Origin: Hansfordia pulvinata
Lineage: Eukaryota > Ascomycota > Sordariomycetes > Xylariales
Assembly: GCA_006538405.1 (NCBI GenBank)
Contig: BJKQ01000008.1
Location: 2,666,001-2,730,000, forward strand
DNA length: 64,000 nt
Direction: 5' to 3'
Part shown: piece by piece, positions 21,938 through 34,653 of the stretch
Numbering within the stretch: the first letter of the stretch is position 1
How the letters are laid out: every line of letters begins with the position of its first letter
Notes under the pieces: generated by a model
Told to the model about the DNA's origin: nothing
The model's input: the letters and a program-made list of their open reading frames with translations, nothing else
Databases searched by the model: none
Made by a program: the position numbers and the translations under genes

Positions 21938-24900
21938 ATCTTGATGAGATGTACTTGGATTTCCGATAGGGATGGAACGGGGAATTGGTGGTGTGCTGGG
22001 TGACGTGTAGTCTGGGTGTTGAAGGATGGATGGGGAAGAATAGGACGGGGAGCGAGAGAAGACGCCAAGTGCGACGTGGGTGGTGGACGGATGGTTCCCT
22101 AAAAGCTAAAAGACAGCCGAGCCGGGTTCGGCTTGGGGGGGAGGCCACGGGGGGAAGGCACGGAGGCCATTGGGAGCACGAGTTGGCGGTGGTGCGAGTA
22201 TCTGTGCTGGCGACATGCGGCAAATGTGGGGCTGGTCGGGTACCGCAGCACCCTGAGCTGGTGGGCGGCTACTACTCGACGTGGCTGTAGCCCTGAACGG
22301 TACATCGGGTCGGGTGAGCGCCTGGTGGTGTCTGCTCGTACTGCGTAACGGCGGACAGGATAGCGCAGGGGCGTGCCTGCACCGCGACTGGGGCCCGGCG
22401 TGATCTCCAGCCAACCAGGGGGCGATCCGACTGCCCCACCGGGTCTCGTGGCAGTACTCGTAGCCTTGCTTGCTGCTTGCACCCACGACGCACGACGAGA
22501 GCGCCGGGCACCCTCGGTATGTAGTACCTAAGTTGTTGCGCGTACCTACCTGTCGCCAGGTGGGTGCTTCGGCGGCGGCGGCAACAGCAGCACCAGCAGC
22601 AGCAGCAGCAACTGGAAGCATCAGGTGGGATCCATGCAGCAGGACATCACCGCGACTGGCAGCGCCGCTAAAGCCCAAAGCTCACAGGTGCCCAGCCAGG
22701 CCAAGCCAGCGAAGCAGACTTGGGTGTGATGGAGTGCCCATCTGGTAGCGACGACAAGGACGGTCCCCTGGACTTGCATTGGACAGGTCACATGTCATCC
22801 ATGATAGGTGCTCAGGTAGGTCTGGTGTCTACATATGAATACCTTAGGTACCTTACCTACCTGGAGGGCTGGACCTGTGCGAGGTGGCCTGCTGCACACG
22901 GGAATGGTCGGGAGGGGGAGGGGTCTGCGCGATGTGCGCATGGCTGCCATCCCGAATGTCGTCTCACGTTCAGGAAGAGGCATAGGTGGTGCAACCTGAC
23001 TGGCCTCGAGACATGAGAATGAAAGGTAGGTAGTAACTCGGACAGCCGCCTCTCGCGACGGCAGAGACGCACGCACACATCTGCTACATGTAGACAGGCG
23101 TGACTGGGGCGTTACGGCGTGTCTGGCCGAACTGGAGTGGACTGGATCGGACTCGACCTGGATCGCTAGCGCGCCCTGGACATCCTGAATGACGAAGGCG
23201 TGCTCCGAGGTGGAGGCGTTATCGTGTAGCCGATCGAGGAGGCCCTGATCAGTCACCCACCCACTCGGTGGTCTGATCGTCGTTGGGAGTACGAGTACAG
23301 CTCACAGAGTGCCTAAAAAAGGTGCATTAATGAGGTACTCGCATTGATGCCCGCCACAGGCGCTGTCGGTCATCGGGCACGACAGGACGGGACCTCGGGA
23401 CCTCCATTCACAGTAGGTACCCTCCTACGAGGTCTCGCCGGCGGGTGGCAGGTGCCAGTCCCAATTCCGCGACGACCACCCATAGGTCTCCTCCGAATCC
23501 GGCCGGCGCCGACCAACCAAATCCCGTCCGTCGACAGGCGCGACCTGTTGCCGCGACTGCTGCACGTCGATAGGTACCACCTTAGGTGAAGTACTCGTAC
23601 GCCTGCGTAGGTCGACTGGATCTCAGTGGCCACACGAACCACCTAATGTAGCCCGGCTGCAGTCGTCTTGAAGGTTTGCTTTTCACTCTCATCCCCGCAA
23701 TGTCTGCCGTGGTGATGACTGCAGAGACCATCAATTCTACTCGTTTCAGCGAGGCGCGAGCCTCCGTGGCAGCTTGCAAGACCCCCTCGTCCCAGCGGCT
23801 TCTCTTCATCTTTACTCTTACTATCCGTGGATCGCCACCATCCCCACCGTCGATCCGCTCGCGGTGCCGACTTTAACAACAAATACGGTACATCACGACG
23901 ATGAGATAGATAGTGGAAGTCAACTACCTGCACTCGCACCCATGGCGGTTCGATCTCGACCACTGCTGCCGAATATGCTCGGGTCAGACACGCAGGCGGC
24001 CCTCCCGCGCAGAAGCCAGGCGATCGGCTCCATCCAACCCCGGATTCTTGCGCCCTCTACCCCGGGTTTGCTGCCCAACCCGCATGCAAACCCCCGACGC
24101 CACAAGGCACAAAAGCACCCCCCCCCCTTTGATTATTGGGCACCGACCCTCCCGTTGAATTGCGAGTTGTTGTTCTATGCGCCTCCGTTCTGTGTAGGTG
24201 GGTATCGTAGGTATCTACGAGTAGCTACGAGTACGCTGTCGGCAGCGGCGGTTCCCGGCGGGCTTGTGTGAGCTCACTCGCGTGTCTCGGCTCGAGATAT
24301 ATTCACGCAATGCGCGCCGATGGCCTGCATAAGGGTCCTGGGCTAGCTGCGTAGGTAGTGCTGCTCCATCCACCGCTGCCGTCGATTCGACGTTCATCCT
24401 CGCGGGTTCTGCCGCAGATACGGGCAGAGCGCCATCCTGTTGGCTGCAAGTTGGGTACTCTCGGCCGCGCAGCCGCATTGTCCATCGTCGACGATCTTTA
24501 CGGTCGTGCGTGGGCCTCTGTGGCCAATGAAGATGCTGCCTCCCCTCCCCTCCACACGTCTGTCCTCGCAGGGCCGCCCTGCGCGCTGCGAGAACCTGTG
24601 TTGAGGACACTGCACATGACTGCTTCTTCGCGTGTCCCGTAGGCGGCCAACGTTACGAATCCGAGGAGGCCGGAGAAGACTGTCCCCGCCGTCGTGAATA
24701 TGGCGATTTCAAAAGTCAACAGGCAGTGTTGTCTGAGCAGATCCCGTGAGCGAGCCACATCGTGGCCTTTGCTGCCGGGGCTATTATGGCGGGTGGCGGC
24801 CCGCTCGTCACTCGACAGAAACTGCATGTCTCAAGAAGACGAGAAAGCCCTGGAACATCAGAGGTGAGACGTCTTCAGAGTTGTAGGGCACATGCGTCGG

Positions 24901-25306
24901 TCGCCGTTACAAGGCCGCTCGGGGCCTCAGGCAAGGAAAAGGGGGGAGGGGGGGCCTTAAATCTACACCCCGCTCTGCCATTTTTGATATCGTCAACATG
25001 TGCTTGAGAGCTACCATTGACTACATCATGTAATGTATGTTCAATAGTGGTCTGCAATGTAGTGTATCCCATCCCCCACTGCTTCCCGACTGTTGCCTTT
25101 TGTGTCTGCTGAAAGTTCACCTGGAGAAGAAACCGCGGAGTGAAGAAAAGAGGAGAGAACAGCTCGCCATTGTCATTAAGAATTAACAGACTAAAAGGAA
25201 AAGGCCATCCATCATACCCGCGGCGTTCAAAATCGTATATACATCACACGCCTCCCCGCCTCTTTCCCCTCCCTCCCTCCCTCTTCCTCGCCCAATAACC
25301 AACCTC
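21938..25306. other. Intergenic region
   Basis: Promoter of the p14-like gene and 3' flank of the short tyrosinase. Octamers lie at 22455, 23290, 23592 and a close direct pair at 24216 and 24226. A CAG-rich stretch lies at about 22575-22610. Open frames here are short and low-complexity; no gene supported. Confidence 0.6.
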
Positions 25307-26646
25307 TCATTCGTACAGGTAGCAGAAGGGCCCCGAGATGGTGCTCAGGGTGTCGGCGAGGGTGACGTTGGTGCCGTCGCCGGCGTAGCCGATGGAGACG
25401 ACGTCGCCGAGCTCGGCTTCGGCGGAGGGCGGGTCGTTGAGCATGGTGCGGGTGCCGTTGACGGCTCCGGTTCCGGCGGTGCGGGAGTCCCAGTCGAGGG
25501 CCTGCCAGGCGGCCCAGGTCAGGTCGATCATGCCGTGGTGCAGGTAGAAGACGGGGTCGCCGGGGGAGACGTAGACGTCGCGGCCCGGGTCGCCGCCGAA
25601 GCTGTAGTGGCCCCCGCCGTGGACGCCGAGGTCGTCGCCTCCCGGGCGCCCCTGGATCTGCCACTCGAAGTCGTAGACGGTGGCCTGCTCGGCGACGGCG
25701 CGGACGACCGAGGTGGCGTTGGCCCAGCGGCGGTTGACGTAGTCGGTCAGGCTGCGGCGCAGGCAGCGCGGGTTGTAGGCGAGGGCGGACGCCTGGGCGC
25801 CCTCGGTGGCGTTGCCGGGGACGATGAGCCCGCCCGGCCCGAGGTTGACCGTCATGTTGCGGAAGGGCCCGGAGGTGACGCAGCCGCCGCCGGTGCCGAG
25901 CGGGGCGGTGACGTACTGCGTGGGGTTGCCGCCGAGGACGATCTCGGCCTCGGCCGCCGAGGCGTTGGCCGGGGGCGTCGCGCCGTCGCCGCTGAGGCTG
26001 GTGGCGGAGCCGTCGAAGACGGGGCTGGCGGCGAGGCCCGTGACGGCGGACACGCCCAGTTCCAGTAGGGCTGGGCGCCGGCGTAGCCGCACTCGTCGCG
26101 CAGCGCCCGCTCGTACTGCCACAGGAAGTAGCGGTGCCAGCCGAGGAAGTTGCCCGTGTAGTGGATCGTGGGCGTGCGGTCGATGTGCTCGGCCACCCAG
26201 TCGTCGTACCGCGACCGCGCGCCCGCCGCCCACGACGCCGGCGACCGCGCCGGCAGCGACTGCAGGCACCGCACCGCGTCCGTGTACGCGATGCGCTCCG
26301 CCGCCGTCAGCGCGCCCCACTCCCGGCGCACCATCACGTTGTCCGCCGTGCAGCTGCTGCCTCCGCTGCTGCTGTTGCTATTGCTGGCGTTGCTCTTCTC
26401 GAGCTGTGCTCTCGTCACCGAGTTGGCGTGCTGGATCAGCTGCTGGATCTGGCCCAGGGCCTCCTCGCTGTCGGGAGACGCTGCCGTGGGGAGGCTGGCA
26501 GCGGCTGTCGAGGAGGAGGAGGAGGAGGAGGAAGAAGAGGAAAAAGAAGATGAAGAGTGGGAGACGCCCTGAGGGGCCGGCGAGGCCCAGGTCAGGGGCA
26601 GCACCGCCGCCAGGGCACAGGCGGCGGAGGATCGTGAGAACTTCAT
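25307..26646 (-). CDS. Short secreted tyrosinase (type-3 copper oxidase; one-base frameshift in this sequence)
   Basis: Oxidises phenols to quinones outside the cell. Signal peptide at residues 1-25 (ALAAVLPLTWASPAPQ), then a poly-Ser linker. CuA ligands are in EHIDRT, IHYTGNFLGWHRYF (about H154, H162, H171); CuB is in HGGGHYSF and DPVFYLHHGMIDLTW. Intronless, about 446 aa, with no C-terminal propeptide, like the short secreted fungal class. The frame breaks after AQPYWNW at the GGG run 26055-26057; one more G gives YWNWGVSAVTGLAASPVFDG, the expected spacing to SPVFDG. A 29 nt GT-AG intron would also restore the frame but is below normal fungal size and would delete conserved spacing. Several N-glycosylation sequons (NAS, NMT, NAT) are visible. 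Confidence 0.88.
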
Positions 26647-29600
26647 GGCAGGAGTGATGGGAACGAGAGAGACAGAGATAGAGAGACAGGAAGAGAGAGT
26701 GAAAGCTCTGGCGTGTGATGCTGGATGTGTTTCTCTGAGTCTGTTTTGACTTATTCAAGCCTGTGCCGTGCTTGTTGGCTTGTCTTGTGCTGTGCTCGGG
26801 GACAACCAACATCACCACAACCGTCACGACCAACACGGCTCCTTTTATATCTGTATCGCGACGCACCGGAGATGAGGCTGCTGCGCGTTTTCCACACGCA
26901 TATTCTTGACCCCAGCAGCCAGCTCATCTCCGGCCGCTCTGTGCTGTGCTGTGCGGTCCTGCTCCAAGGGCCGTTCCCCGTCACCGGCCACGAAGGGCAA
27001 GAACGCGAAAAAAAAACAAAAAAACAGAAGGGGCCCCAGCATCTCGCCGGGCCCGGGACATGGCGATGCGACCCATGATGGTAACTGACATGCTTGCAAA
27101 AACAGGCACAGCCCGATGGGTGGACTCGAGTCTCGGCGGCGTCTGTCAAAAGCGGCATCTGGCTCTGACAGACCACATGTCAACAGAGGCCCTTGGAGGC
27201 TTGGCCGCGCGGCGACAGGCTTCGCTTGCTCGCGGACCCTTGAAGCAAAGCTCCACGAGCGGCCAAGGGTCGGTCTTCTGTCCCGCAGGAAACCCCATCT
27301 CGGTCCGTCACCGTCCCCGTCGCCGCTGCGATGGCCCGGACGGACAGGACAGGACAGGGCTGGACGCGTAACCCTGGGCCAGGTCAGCAAGAGGCATGCA
27401 TGCCGGCATGGCACTGGTGTTGCCGCTTCTCGTGAGCGCGAAGCTGCACCCATCGTGGAGCCAGCCGTTGAGCATCGGAGTGATGAGCCTCACGATGTCT
27501 CGGCCTTTCCCTTCCATTCCCACCCCCCTCAGGGGTTGCTCAGCTGGGGCCGCGTATGTCAGCCACCTCGTCACGCCCGTCACGCCCGTCGCCTGGCGGG
27601 CAGCCGCGTGGCGTCGCCTTGAAAGCGGCTCCCAACCCTGGCGGCGAGGGCCCTCTCCCCCACATTTCAAGCCCTGGGCAGGGGACGTGCCAGTCCGGCC
27701 CATGTCCCCTGTCGCTCCCGGGCGGGCGGGGGGGCCTGCAGAGTGGACGCGCGGATTCCAATAGCCCTCTGGACGATAATAAACCGCACTCCGTACTCTC
27801 CTCACACAGGGCGCCCCTGTCGACATCGGTCTGCGTCGTGCGCAGTCAGCTTTTTCCCTTCCTTTGCTTGTCAGGTCCGCGATAAAGATAGCAGAAGGGG
27901 CGTGGGCCGGCGGGCATAGCCTCGGGCCTACTCGTACGGACACGCCGCGACGAAACGGGGTGCCCCGGTAGGATTTCCGCGATGTTTGGTTTTGTTCGTA
28001 GGAACGATGTCTCCGGCGGCACCGGTTGATTAATGTCAAGAGTGGACAGAGTCGACGCCCTTTTTGAAAAAGAAAAAGGGCAAACCCTTCACTCCTCATG
28101 ATAGCCTGCAGACATCGATCCTCGCGGGCTCGAAAGAAACTCCAGTCCCGGACTATATTCCACTCCAGAAGAAGACGGAAAAATGCGTGGGCGGACTCGT
28201 ACCGAGGTACCTGAATATGATGGCGCTGGGACTGCCTCCAATGCTCTAGAGATAATATCACATGGCCATCGACGCACGCTCCCTGACCGCGGCCCATAGT
28301 GATCGTCTTGTCTGTTGATACATACCTACGTACCTAGTGAAAACAGGAGGCGGCCAGATTCAATGGGTTGAGGGTGCGCCTCGTGGCTGAGCTTGGGACG
28401 GCGTGGTCTTCGCGCTCACCTCGGCGCTTCTCCGTGCTGCGCAGGTAGGCCGCCGGATACGAGTTGGTAGGATCCAAATATCGACATTGCATGTAGACGC
28501 GGGTGGACGCACAGAGGAGTGTACGAGTATCGCCGCCAGTGCCGAGTGCCGGAGGCCCCCGACTTCCGAGGCGCAGATAGATAGACATAGACGCCCGACT
28601 AAGAGACTGCGAGTGAGTTGCATCGCGGGCCACGTCGCCAGCGCCGGGAAGTGGGCGAACCGGTTGTCACTGCTGCCATCCCCGGCAGAGGGATGTACTC
28701 GTACGAGTGCGGCGTGTGTGCATGTCTGGTACGTGCGCGGCCGGCCCCGTTCACCCGCGCGGCGGTTCGACGACGACGACGAACTTTTCAGCCTCGGGCG
28801 TGTGGGCCTGGACCCGGCGCTTACGTACTTCTTGAGGCACATGTACTCGTAGGTCTGCAGGCGGCTGTGCAACTACCTACCCGTCCCTACTAACAAAGCT
28901 TGAGTTGGGTATGGAGACTGACGGGGCGGAGATACCGCCGCGCACAGGCACGCGTATGCCAGATCCCTACCTAACCTGAGCGTGGCAGGTAGCATTGATG
29001 GCGCTTATCAAAGCTTGAACCATTCATCTTCTCCCGGCCCCATGCCGTTTCTGCAAAAACCCCCATTGCCGGTGAGTGGGGTGGGATTCCCGGCGCCGCG
29101 TCTGGTCAGTATCAGCACGAGGAGGACTGGAATGCGACCGTGCGACGACATGGCCCAAGAGAGAGTCCGATGATTTCCAAGGCAAACCGAGAGGCTTCCC
29201 TCCTAGATTCGTACGAGCCCCAGCGAGACGCTCAACCCCTTGGCCCCCTCTGAGCATGCTTGCGCGTTCATCAAAGCCGCTCCGAATCCTGCCTGCCTCC
29301 CAACCCCGCGGCTGCCCGACCCGTAGGTCGCTGCCAGTTTCGACAAGTTTGGAACTCGTATCGTGAGCCCTCACAAGTTGCAGGTTCTTCTTCTGCGGGT
29401 CACGATGGGCAGTGAGAAGACCACCCAAGCCACCTGTGCCCTCCCAAGGCAACCACCCGCGCCCCCCCCCCCCCCCTGCCCGGGTGGGCCAGCTGGAGGA
29501 GCTTGTCCTCGCCAACGTGGTCGCCAGTGGTCGCCAGAAGGGACGCGTCATGTGCCGGCCTGCTGGGCGCTGGACAGGCACGTAGTCGAACGTCCAGACA

Positions 29601-29919
29601 GGATTCTCATCACGGCACTGAAACAATAAACTCATAATAGTCAATCAATCATCAAATTTGTACATCAGATAATATAGCACGGGTAAAGGTTGCACGGCGA
29701 CAGCGGTGACTTTACAATGGGAAACATAAGTAGGTTAACCGGACCTCCAACGCCTGTCGCCTTTTCCTGGCCTCGTCAAATCCCATACACATGGCTCGTC
29801 TGGCTCTTCGAAAATCCCGTTTTCTTTCGGCCGATGCGAAGGACGGATGTCATGAGGTAGAAAACAAAAAGAAACAGAAATGCCCTTATCCAATCATGAT
29901 CCAGGACGTGCCGCACATT
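26647..29919. other. Intergenic region
   Basis: Upstream of the short tyrosinase and 3' flank of the Cys-cluster membrane protein. Long antisense-type open frames (e.g. 27308-28297 minus) lack any protein-like pattern. Octamers lie at 27929, 28522, 28696 (inside the palindrome ACTCGTACGAGT) and 28844. A C15 run is at 29462-29476. Confidence 0.6.
26842..26849 (-). promoter_or_regulatory. Candidate TATA box of the short tyrosinase
   Basis: TATAAAAG on the minus strand, about 200 bp upstream of the tyrosinase ATG, in a good position for a regulated fungal promoter. Position and match only. Confidence 0.45.
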
Positions 29920-31473
29920 CTAGGAGCCCTGCGGCTTGTAAGGCCGGTAGCCCGGGTATGCCTTGGCTTCCTGTGGGGCTGATGGCGGCGGCGAGGCCGG
30001 AGGTGGACTTGGCCGAGTGTAGCCAGAGTTGAAATCAAAGCCAGCGCCGTTTCGAATAGGCGAGGTTGGCGCCGCGTAGCCCTGGTCTGCCGTCGCTTGA
30101 GGAGCTGGCGTAGATGCGGCCCCGTAGTCTGCGTACGGGTCCTGCGCGCTGGATCCGTAGGGTTGAGAAGACTGCTGGTACGGCCGAGGGGAGGCGGCGT
30201 ACTGCCGTGGAGGTTGAGGGGTGCCGGCGTATTGTGATGAGGAGGCAGAGTACTGGCGCTGAGGGTTTGGCGGATGAGGCCTGCTGCGACCGCCGGGGGC
30301 ATTCGCTCCGTACCCATAGCCAGCACCAGGACCAGGAGATGGTCTGCGGGCTGCATCTCCGTAACCCCCACCCACAGGCAAAGCCGGAGAGCCGACTCGC
30401 GGAGGGCCGCCAAAGCCGTTCATCGGCGCCGGAGACTGGTGGCGGCTGGGACCCATGGCCCCAGGCGTCACACTTCTGCCATAACCCTCACCGTACGGTC
30501 CGGGTGTGCGCGATTGAGGATAGCCCTGGTCTGTCGGGGTGCCTCGGTAGCCCGTGTTGTGGTAGTCCTGGTGAGGAGTTCGTCGCCCCGCGCCCATTGC
30601 CCCGGCGGCGGCGGCAGCAGCGCCGCCGTAGCCCTGACCAGCGTGTCCGTAGGAGTCCTGTCCGTAGCCGCTGTCGCTGTAGTTGTCGTACGTTGACCTG
30701 CCACTCGGTTGCGGGGTAGAGCCGCTCCGTGCCGGAGCCATGTAACCGTTGGGCCCAGGTCTTCCGGCCGGGGCGCCGTACGGGCTTGGAATCGCTGGCG
30801 AGTGTGGGCTCACATTGGGGAGAGTCGGGGTGGTCCTGCCCCCCAGGTTGCTGGCGGGCTTGGCCATTGGCTCCATCTCGACAGCCTCCTCCTCAACCAG
30901 GACCTTCTTTGAATGGTCATCGTTCCAAGAGGGCATCGCGGGCAACGAGTCAGCGTCCTTCTTGTCAGATTCAAACGTGGCGTACTGAGGCGGAGGCGGC
31001 TTGGACGGATGGGGCGGAGGGAATGGCGTCATGTTGGCGTGGGACTGGTATCCTTGGTTGAGACCGTTGGGGTGCGAGGCTGCGAAAGGTTCATCGGCGT
31101 ACTGATTGCCGCGCTTCTTGGGGTGGTCGCAACAGCCGCAGCAATTGCCGCAGCATTTCAGGCAGTAGAAGCACTCGCAGCAGCATGAGAGGCCGCAGCA
31201 CAGACACCTGGCACAGCACCATATAATGGAGGCGATGATCAGACCGCCAATGATTATGACGGCGATGACGGGCCATTTGCAGAAAGAGGCTTGCATGCAG
31301 TTGTCCCAGCTTGAGAAGGCGGTTGTGGCATCATGGATCCCGGATTTGACCCCGTCGATGGATTGTCGCTTTTCGAGACCTGCCGCGACGCTGCGCGCCA
31401 CGAGGTGTATGAAAGCATCCTTGTAGCTCCTCGCTTGGAGGCTCTGCTCCATGGCGATGCCAATGTGCGGCAT
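29920..31473 (-). CDS. Single-pass membrane protein with juxtamembrane Cys cluster and Pro/Gly/Tyr-rich tail (fibroin-3-related type)
   Basis: Single exon, 517 aa (or 510 from the second Met at 31452). Residues 1-65 are soluble, with C60 and C65. One membrane helix spans about 66-85 (WPVIAVIIIGGLIIASIIW). Sixteen cysteines then fall within residues 86-115 (CCARCLCCGLSCCCECF...), followed by basic HPKKRG. The rest is low complexity, rich in Pro, Ser, Gly, Tyr and Gln (YGQDSYGHAGQGYGG, RQYSASSSQYAGTPQPPRQY). Fungal proteins of this layout are often labelled fibroin-3 related; their function is not established. Palmitoylation of the Cys cluster and a cytoplasmic disordered tail are inferred. Confidence 0.75.
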   Translation of the reverse strand: MPHIGIAMEQSLQARSYKDAFIHLVARSVAAGLEKRQSIDGVKSGIHDATTAFSSWDNCMQASFCKWPVIAVIIIGGLIIASIIWCCARCLCCGLSCCCECFYCLKCCGNCCGCCDHPKKRGNQYADEPFAASHPNGLNQGYQSHANMTPFPPPHPSKPPPPQYATFESDKKDADSLPAMPSWNDDHSKKVLVEEEAVEMEPMAKPASNLGGRTTPTLPNVSPHSPAIPSPYGAPAGRPGPNGYMAPARSGSTPQPSGRSTYDNYSDSGYGQDSYGHAGQGYGGAAAAAAGAMGAGRRTPHQDYHNTGYRGTPTDQGYPQSRTPGPYGEGYGRSVTPGAMGPSRHQSPAPMNGFGGPPRVGSPALPVGGGYGDAARRPSPGPGAGYGYGANAPGGRSRPHPPNPQRQYSASSSQYAGTPQPPRQYAASPRPYQQSSQPYGSSAQDPYADYGAASTPAPQATADQGYAAPTSPIRNGAGFDFNSGYTRPSPPPASPPPSAPQEAKAYPGYRPYKPQGS

Positions 31474-34400
31474 GCTGGCGGTTTGGCGCGGAACTCAGAG
31501 CCTGCGAATAGGCAGTGGGCGTGTGTTTGGTCCTTCTCGTCGCCCGAGTGGTTTGCGAGCTTGGGGTCGACCTAAGACTGGCCACATGCGAATGATCTGG
31601 CGGCGGGGATGGCTTTCGAGGTGGGAAGTGCGCGCGCGAGAAGGATGCGAGAGGATCGGTCGGGGCTGGCTACCTGGGTGCGGCGGCAAACTTGTGGCGG
31701 CGGTGGGGTGGACTGGGTACTGCGAGGATTGCGTCGACGGCGCAATGCAAGCCGGAAGTTTGCTGCTTGATGTCCTCTGAAAAATCGCGAGTCGCCAATG
31801 GGACAGTCGGTCGTCGCCGCCGGGGGTAGCGCGGTAGCGCAAGAGGTTCGGATCGAGGCCGGATGGGCAGTGGTGCAGCAAATCGGGGCACTTGGTCGGA
31901 CATGTATCAAATGAACGTCACAGCGGAGTCGCCTTGGTGTAAGAAAGGAATGGCGTCGACAAGGCAAAGGGAGGAGGGGCCGAAGTGCGAAACAAAGAGC
32001 CACCTGTCTCTTTGCAGTGTCGGAAAAGGAAGCGGCGGGAAATACAAACAACGGTAAAGGAGTGAGGGTATCACGGCACGCGCCAACGGGGCGGTCGGTC
32101 GGTGGCAGTGGTTTGGAGATGAGAGGGTTTGGATCCCGGGTTGCGAGATTGGAAAGGAGAGCGCTGTGGGCGGGGGAGACGAACGACGGCGCGGGCGAGT
32201 GCACGAGCTGGAGGTGCGTCAGGTCTCCAGCCAATGCGATGGAAGCCCCCTGTGAGCCCCTACGTTAGCACGGCTAGGTACTCGTACGACGGGGGAGTAC
32301 TCCGTAAAGTGCCCACCCGTCGACGGCGCCCCGAGACGCAACCCCCGGCCCTCGAGGCACTTGCCAGCCCTCCAGCTGCGCACGTCCGTCCATTGGGTGT
32401 GTTAGGTACGACAGGCATGAGTGTATACCTCCAAGTACGCAAGGCTCCCGGCACACGCAGCGTCTTGGTCCAGGTTCGCGAGTATTTCCTCGGTACAGCG
32501 TCTCCTCCTGCTTGAGGTGGACGGGGCCCGAGTGGCGCAGAGTACAGCACTCTGAGTACCCGGGAAACTCAAGAACATCAACTGCTTGAGAGCAGCGGGA
32601 ACAGAGTGACAGCCACCCATGAGTGTGAATATCTCTCTACGTACGAGTACTCGTACTCAAACGCGTGCATCAAATGGAAATAACGCGACTTGGTTTCCAT
32701 ACTTGTCAGCGCTTCAACCTTGAACTGCTCGTAATAGGGGTAGCTCCAGCGCATCCGTGTGAGGTATCCGCAAGTGAGGAGTAAATGCCTTGATCATGTG
32801 CGACTGCTGCCTTTCAGGAGAAATGTAGTCAGCGCGCGATGCAGAGCGGGTGGCGAACAATGAGGAAAAGGACACACGCAGTGCCGGCAGGAAGAAACCT
32901 CTCAGCAGCCAGGAAGAAATGAGGAACGGCAGATGACCCCAAGGAGCATCCACTCGGGAGGAATGGCTGCGGTCTGCGAGTGGCGGACGGGAGCCCTGGG
33001 GGCCGATCTGACGCACGTTGGCCCCCCCTTCTCCCCTGACTAGCGGCCTGGGGGGTAGTACTCGTACGGAACTGCCTGCCGTTGCGTGGTTGGGCTGCCA
33101 CGCTGATCGTGAGTGTCTGAGTGTCTGGGTGGCGAGCATGACGGCGGTCGCCCGTGAACCTAAGGTGCAAACCACACGATAATGGACCTCACCTAGGGGT
33201 ACCTTACGTTAGGTAGCACGTAGGGCTGCTCTATGTACTGGCGAACAACAAGATCGTGTCCATTCCAGTCAGAGTTAGGTACTCCGGCTGCATGAGGTAC
33301 TTTTACGAGTGGGCGCGCAAACGGAACGACAAGAGGAAAGAACCCTTCAAAGTGCATTGATGCTGTTGGTTACAGGTCAGCCTTGGCCACCTTCCTTCTT
33401 GTCAGGTGCATGGGCTTGTACGAGTACTCTCGACAGCCCTGCATTGTTCTGTCTGAATGTCAGCGCACGCGACGGAATGCCGACTTCTCACCAGGAAGCT
33501 TTTAATGATATTGTGTGAGGTACCTCTGGTACGGAGTGCGTCTCTTCGCCGCGCTCGCGAAATTCTCCAGTGTGCACCAAATTTCATATCATTCTCCGCA
33601 AAGCCGGTGGGCTTCATTCTTCGCGCTCCGCAGAGTGTAGGTACCTACTTGTTCGTGGACAGGCTCCAGGCGCGTCTTGAAACAGGCAATCATGCGCCGT
33701 GGCCACTCAGCAACGACGCGCCCTGAGACTTTGCGCGACTCCCGAGCAGGGCCCGTCCGTGTTCGACAGAGCGTTGTATATTCGGCACAGTCCATATCCT
33801 ACGAGCACTCGTATGTCCACCACGACGAGTGTGTGCTGATCGCGCGATGTTCAATGGGATGCCCATTGCTGCGTCTGTGCCGGCTTATGCGAGTCTGGAC
33901 CTATCCATCGTTTACTCGTACGTCTCGACACACGACGAGACTCGACTCGACCCACTGACGAACGTGTGGTGGCCGGCGACCAAGAAGCTCAACCTTCTGG
34001 GTTCTTCTCGGCCATCCGGTCCACAGCACGGACGCGTTTGGCTGAAACCCTGGGGCAGATCGGCGGCGTCATGGTTTCCTTGCAGATATGACGCCGCCCG
34101 GCGTACCGGGGTGGCAGGGGTCTCACGGGCATTCCGTCGGCGCGGGCTTGCTCAACCCGAAACTTCTTAGTATCCTCCAGCTGATCACTCCAGCCCAGGC
34201 ATGAGCACCGCCGACCAACGACACATGCAGACCGGCAGGAAACTTGGGGCATTACGAGTACTTCTTCAGGTCGAGATCTCGGTTCGCTGCGTCGCCAACG
34301 CCTACCCATCACGGTTCAAACCACACGGCAGTGACTCGGTGCTTAGTCGTAACAGACGGCTGTAATCAGACTGGGCCTCACATTGCAGCATTACTAGGCG

Positions 34401-34653
34401 GCGTCTTGCAGTTGCCACCGTACTCGCAATCCAGACGCCTGCGGTGGGGGGCAGACGGAGTGTCAATTATGAATTATATTTCAGTGTCATGTTCATGTGA
34501 GTAAGCCAGTTGCCTTGGCTCGTCATGGCTCGTCAACTGATAAGCAGAAGGCCGCTTGCCAGTCTTGTCATTATGTTTCTATCTTCAGCCTCGAAAGCTG
34601 ATCGCTCAGCCCCTTGCTCCTACGCAAAGACGAATCGCATCCCACTCTTAAGC
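31474..34653. other. Intergenic region
   Basis: Promoter of the Cys-cluster membrane protein and 3' flank of the RCR gene. Octamers lie at 32279, 32642 and 32648 (the latter two form the perfect palindrome 32642-32655), 33059, 33419, 33913 and 34253. No gene supported. Confidence 0.6.

Noticed and set aside
27308..28297. 329-codon minus-strand open frame
   Set aside because: No signal, domain or splice support; Arg/Pro-rich composition typical of non-coding GC-rich DNA.
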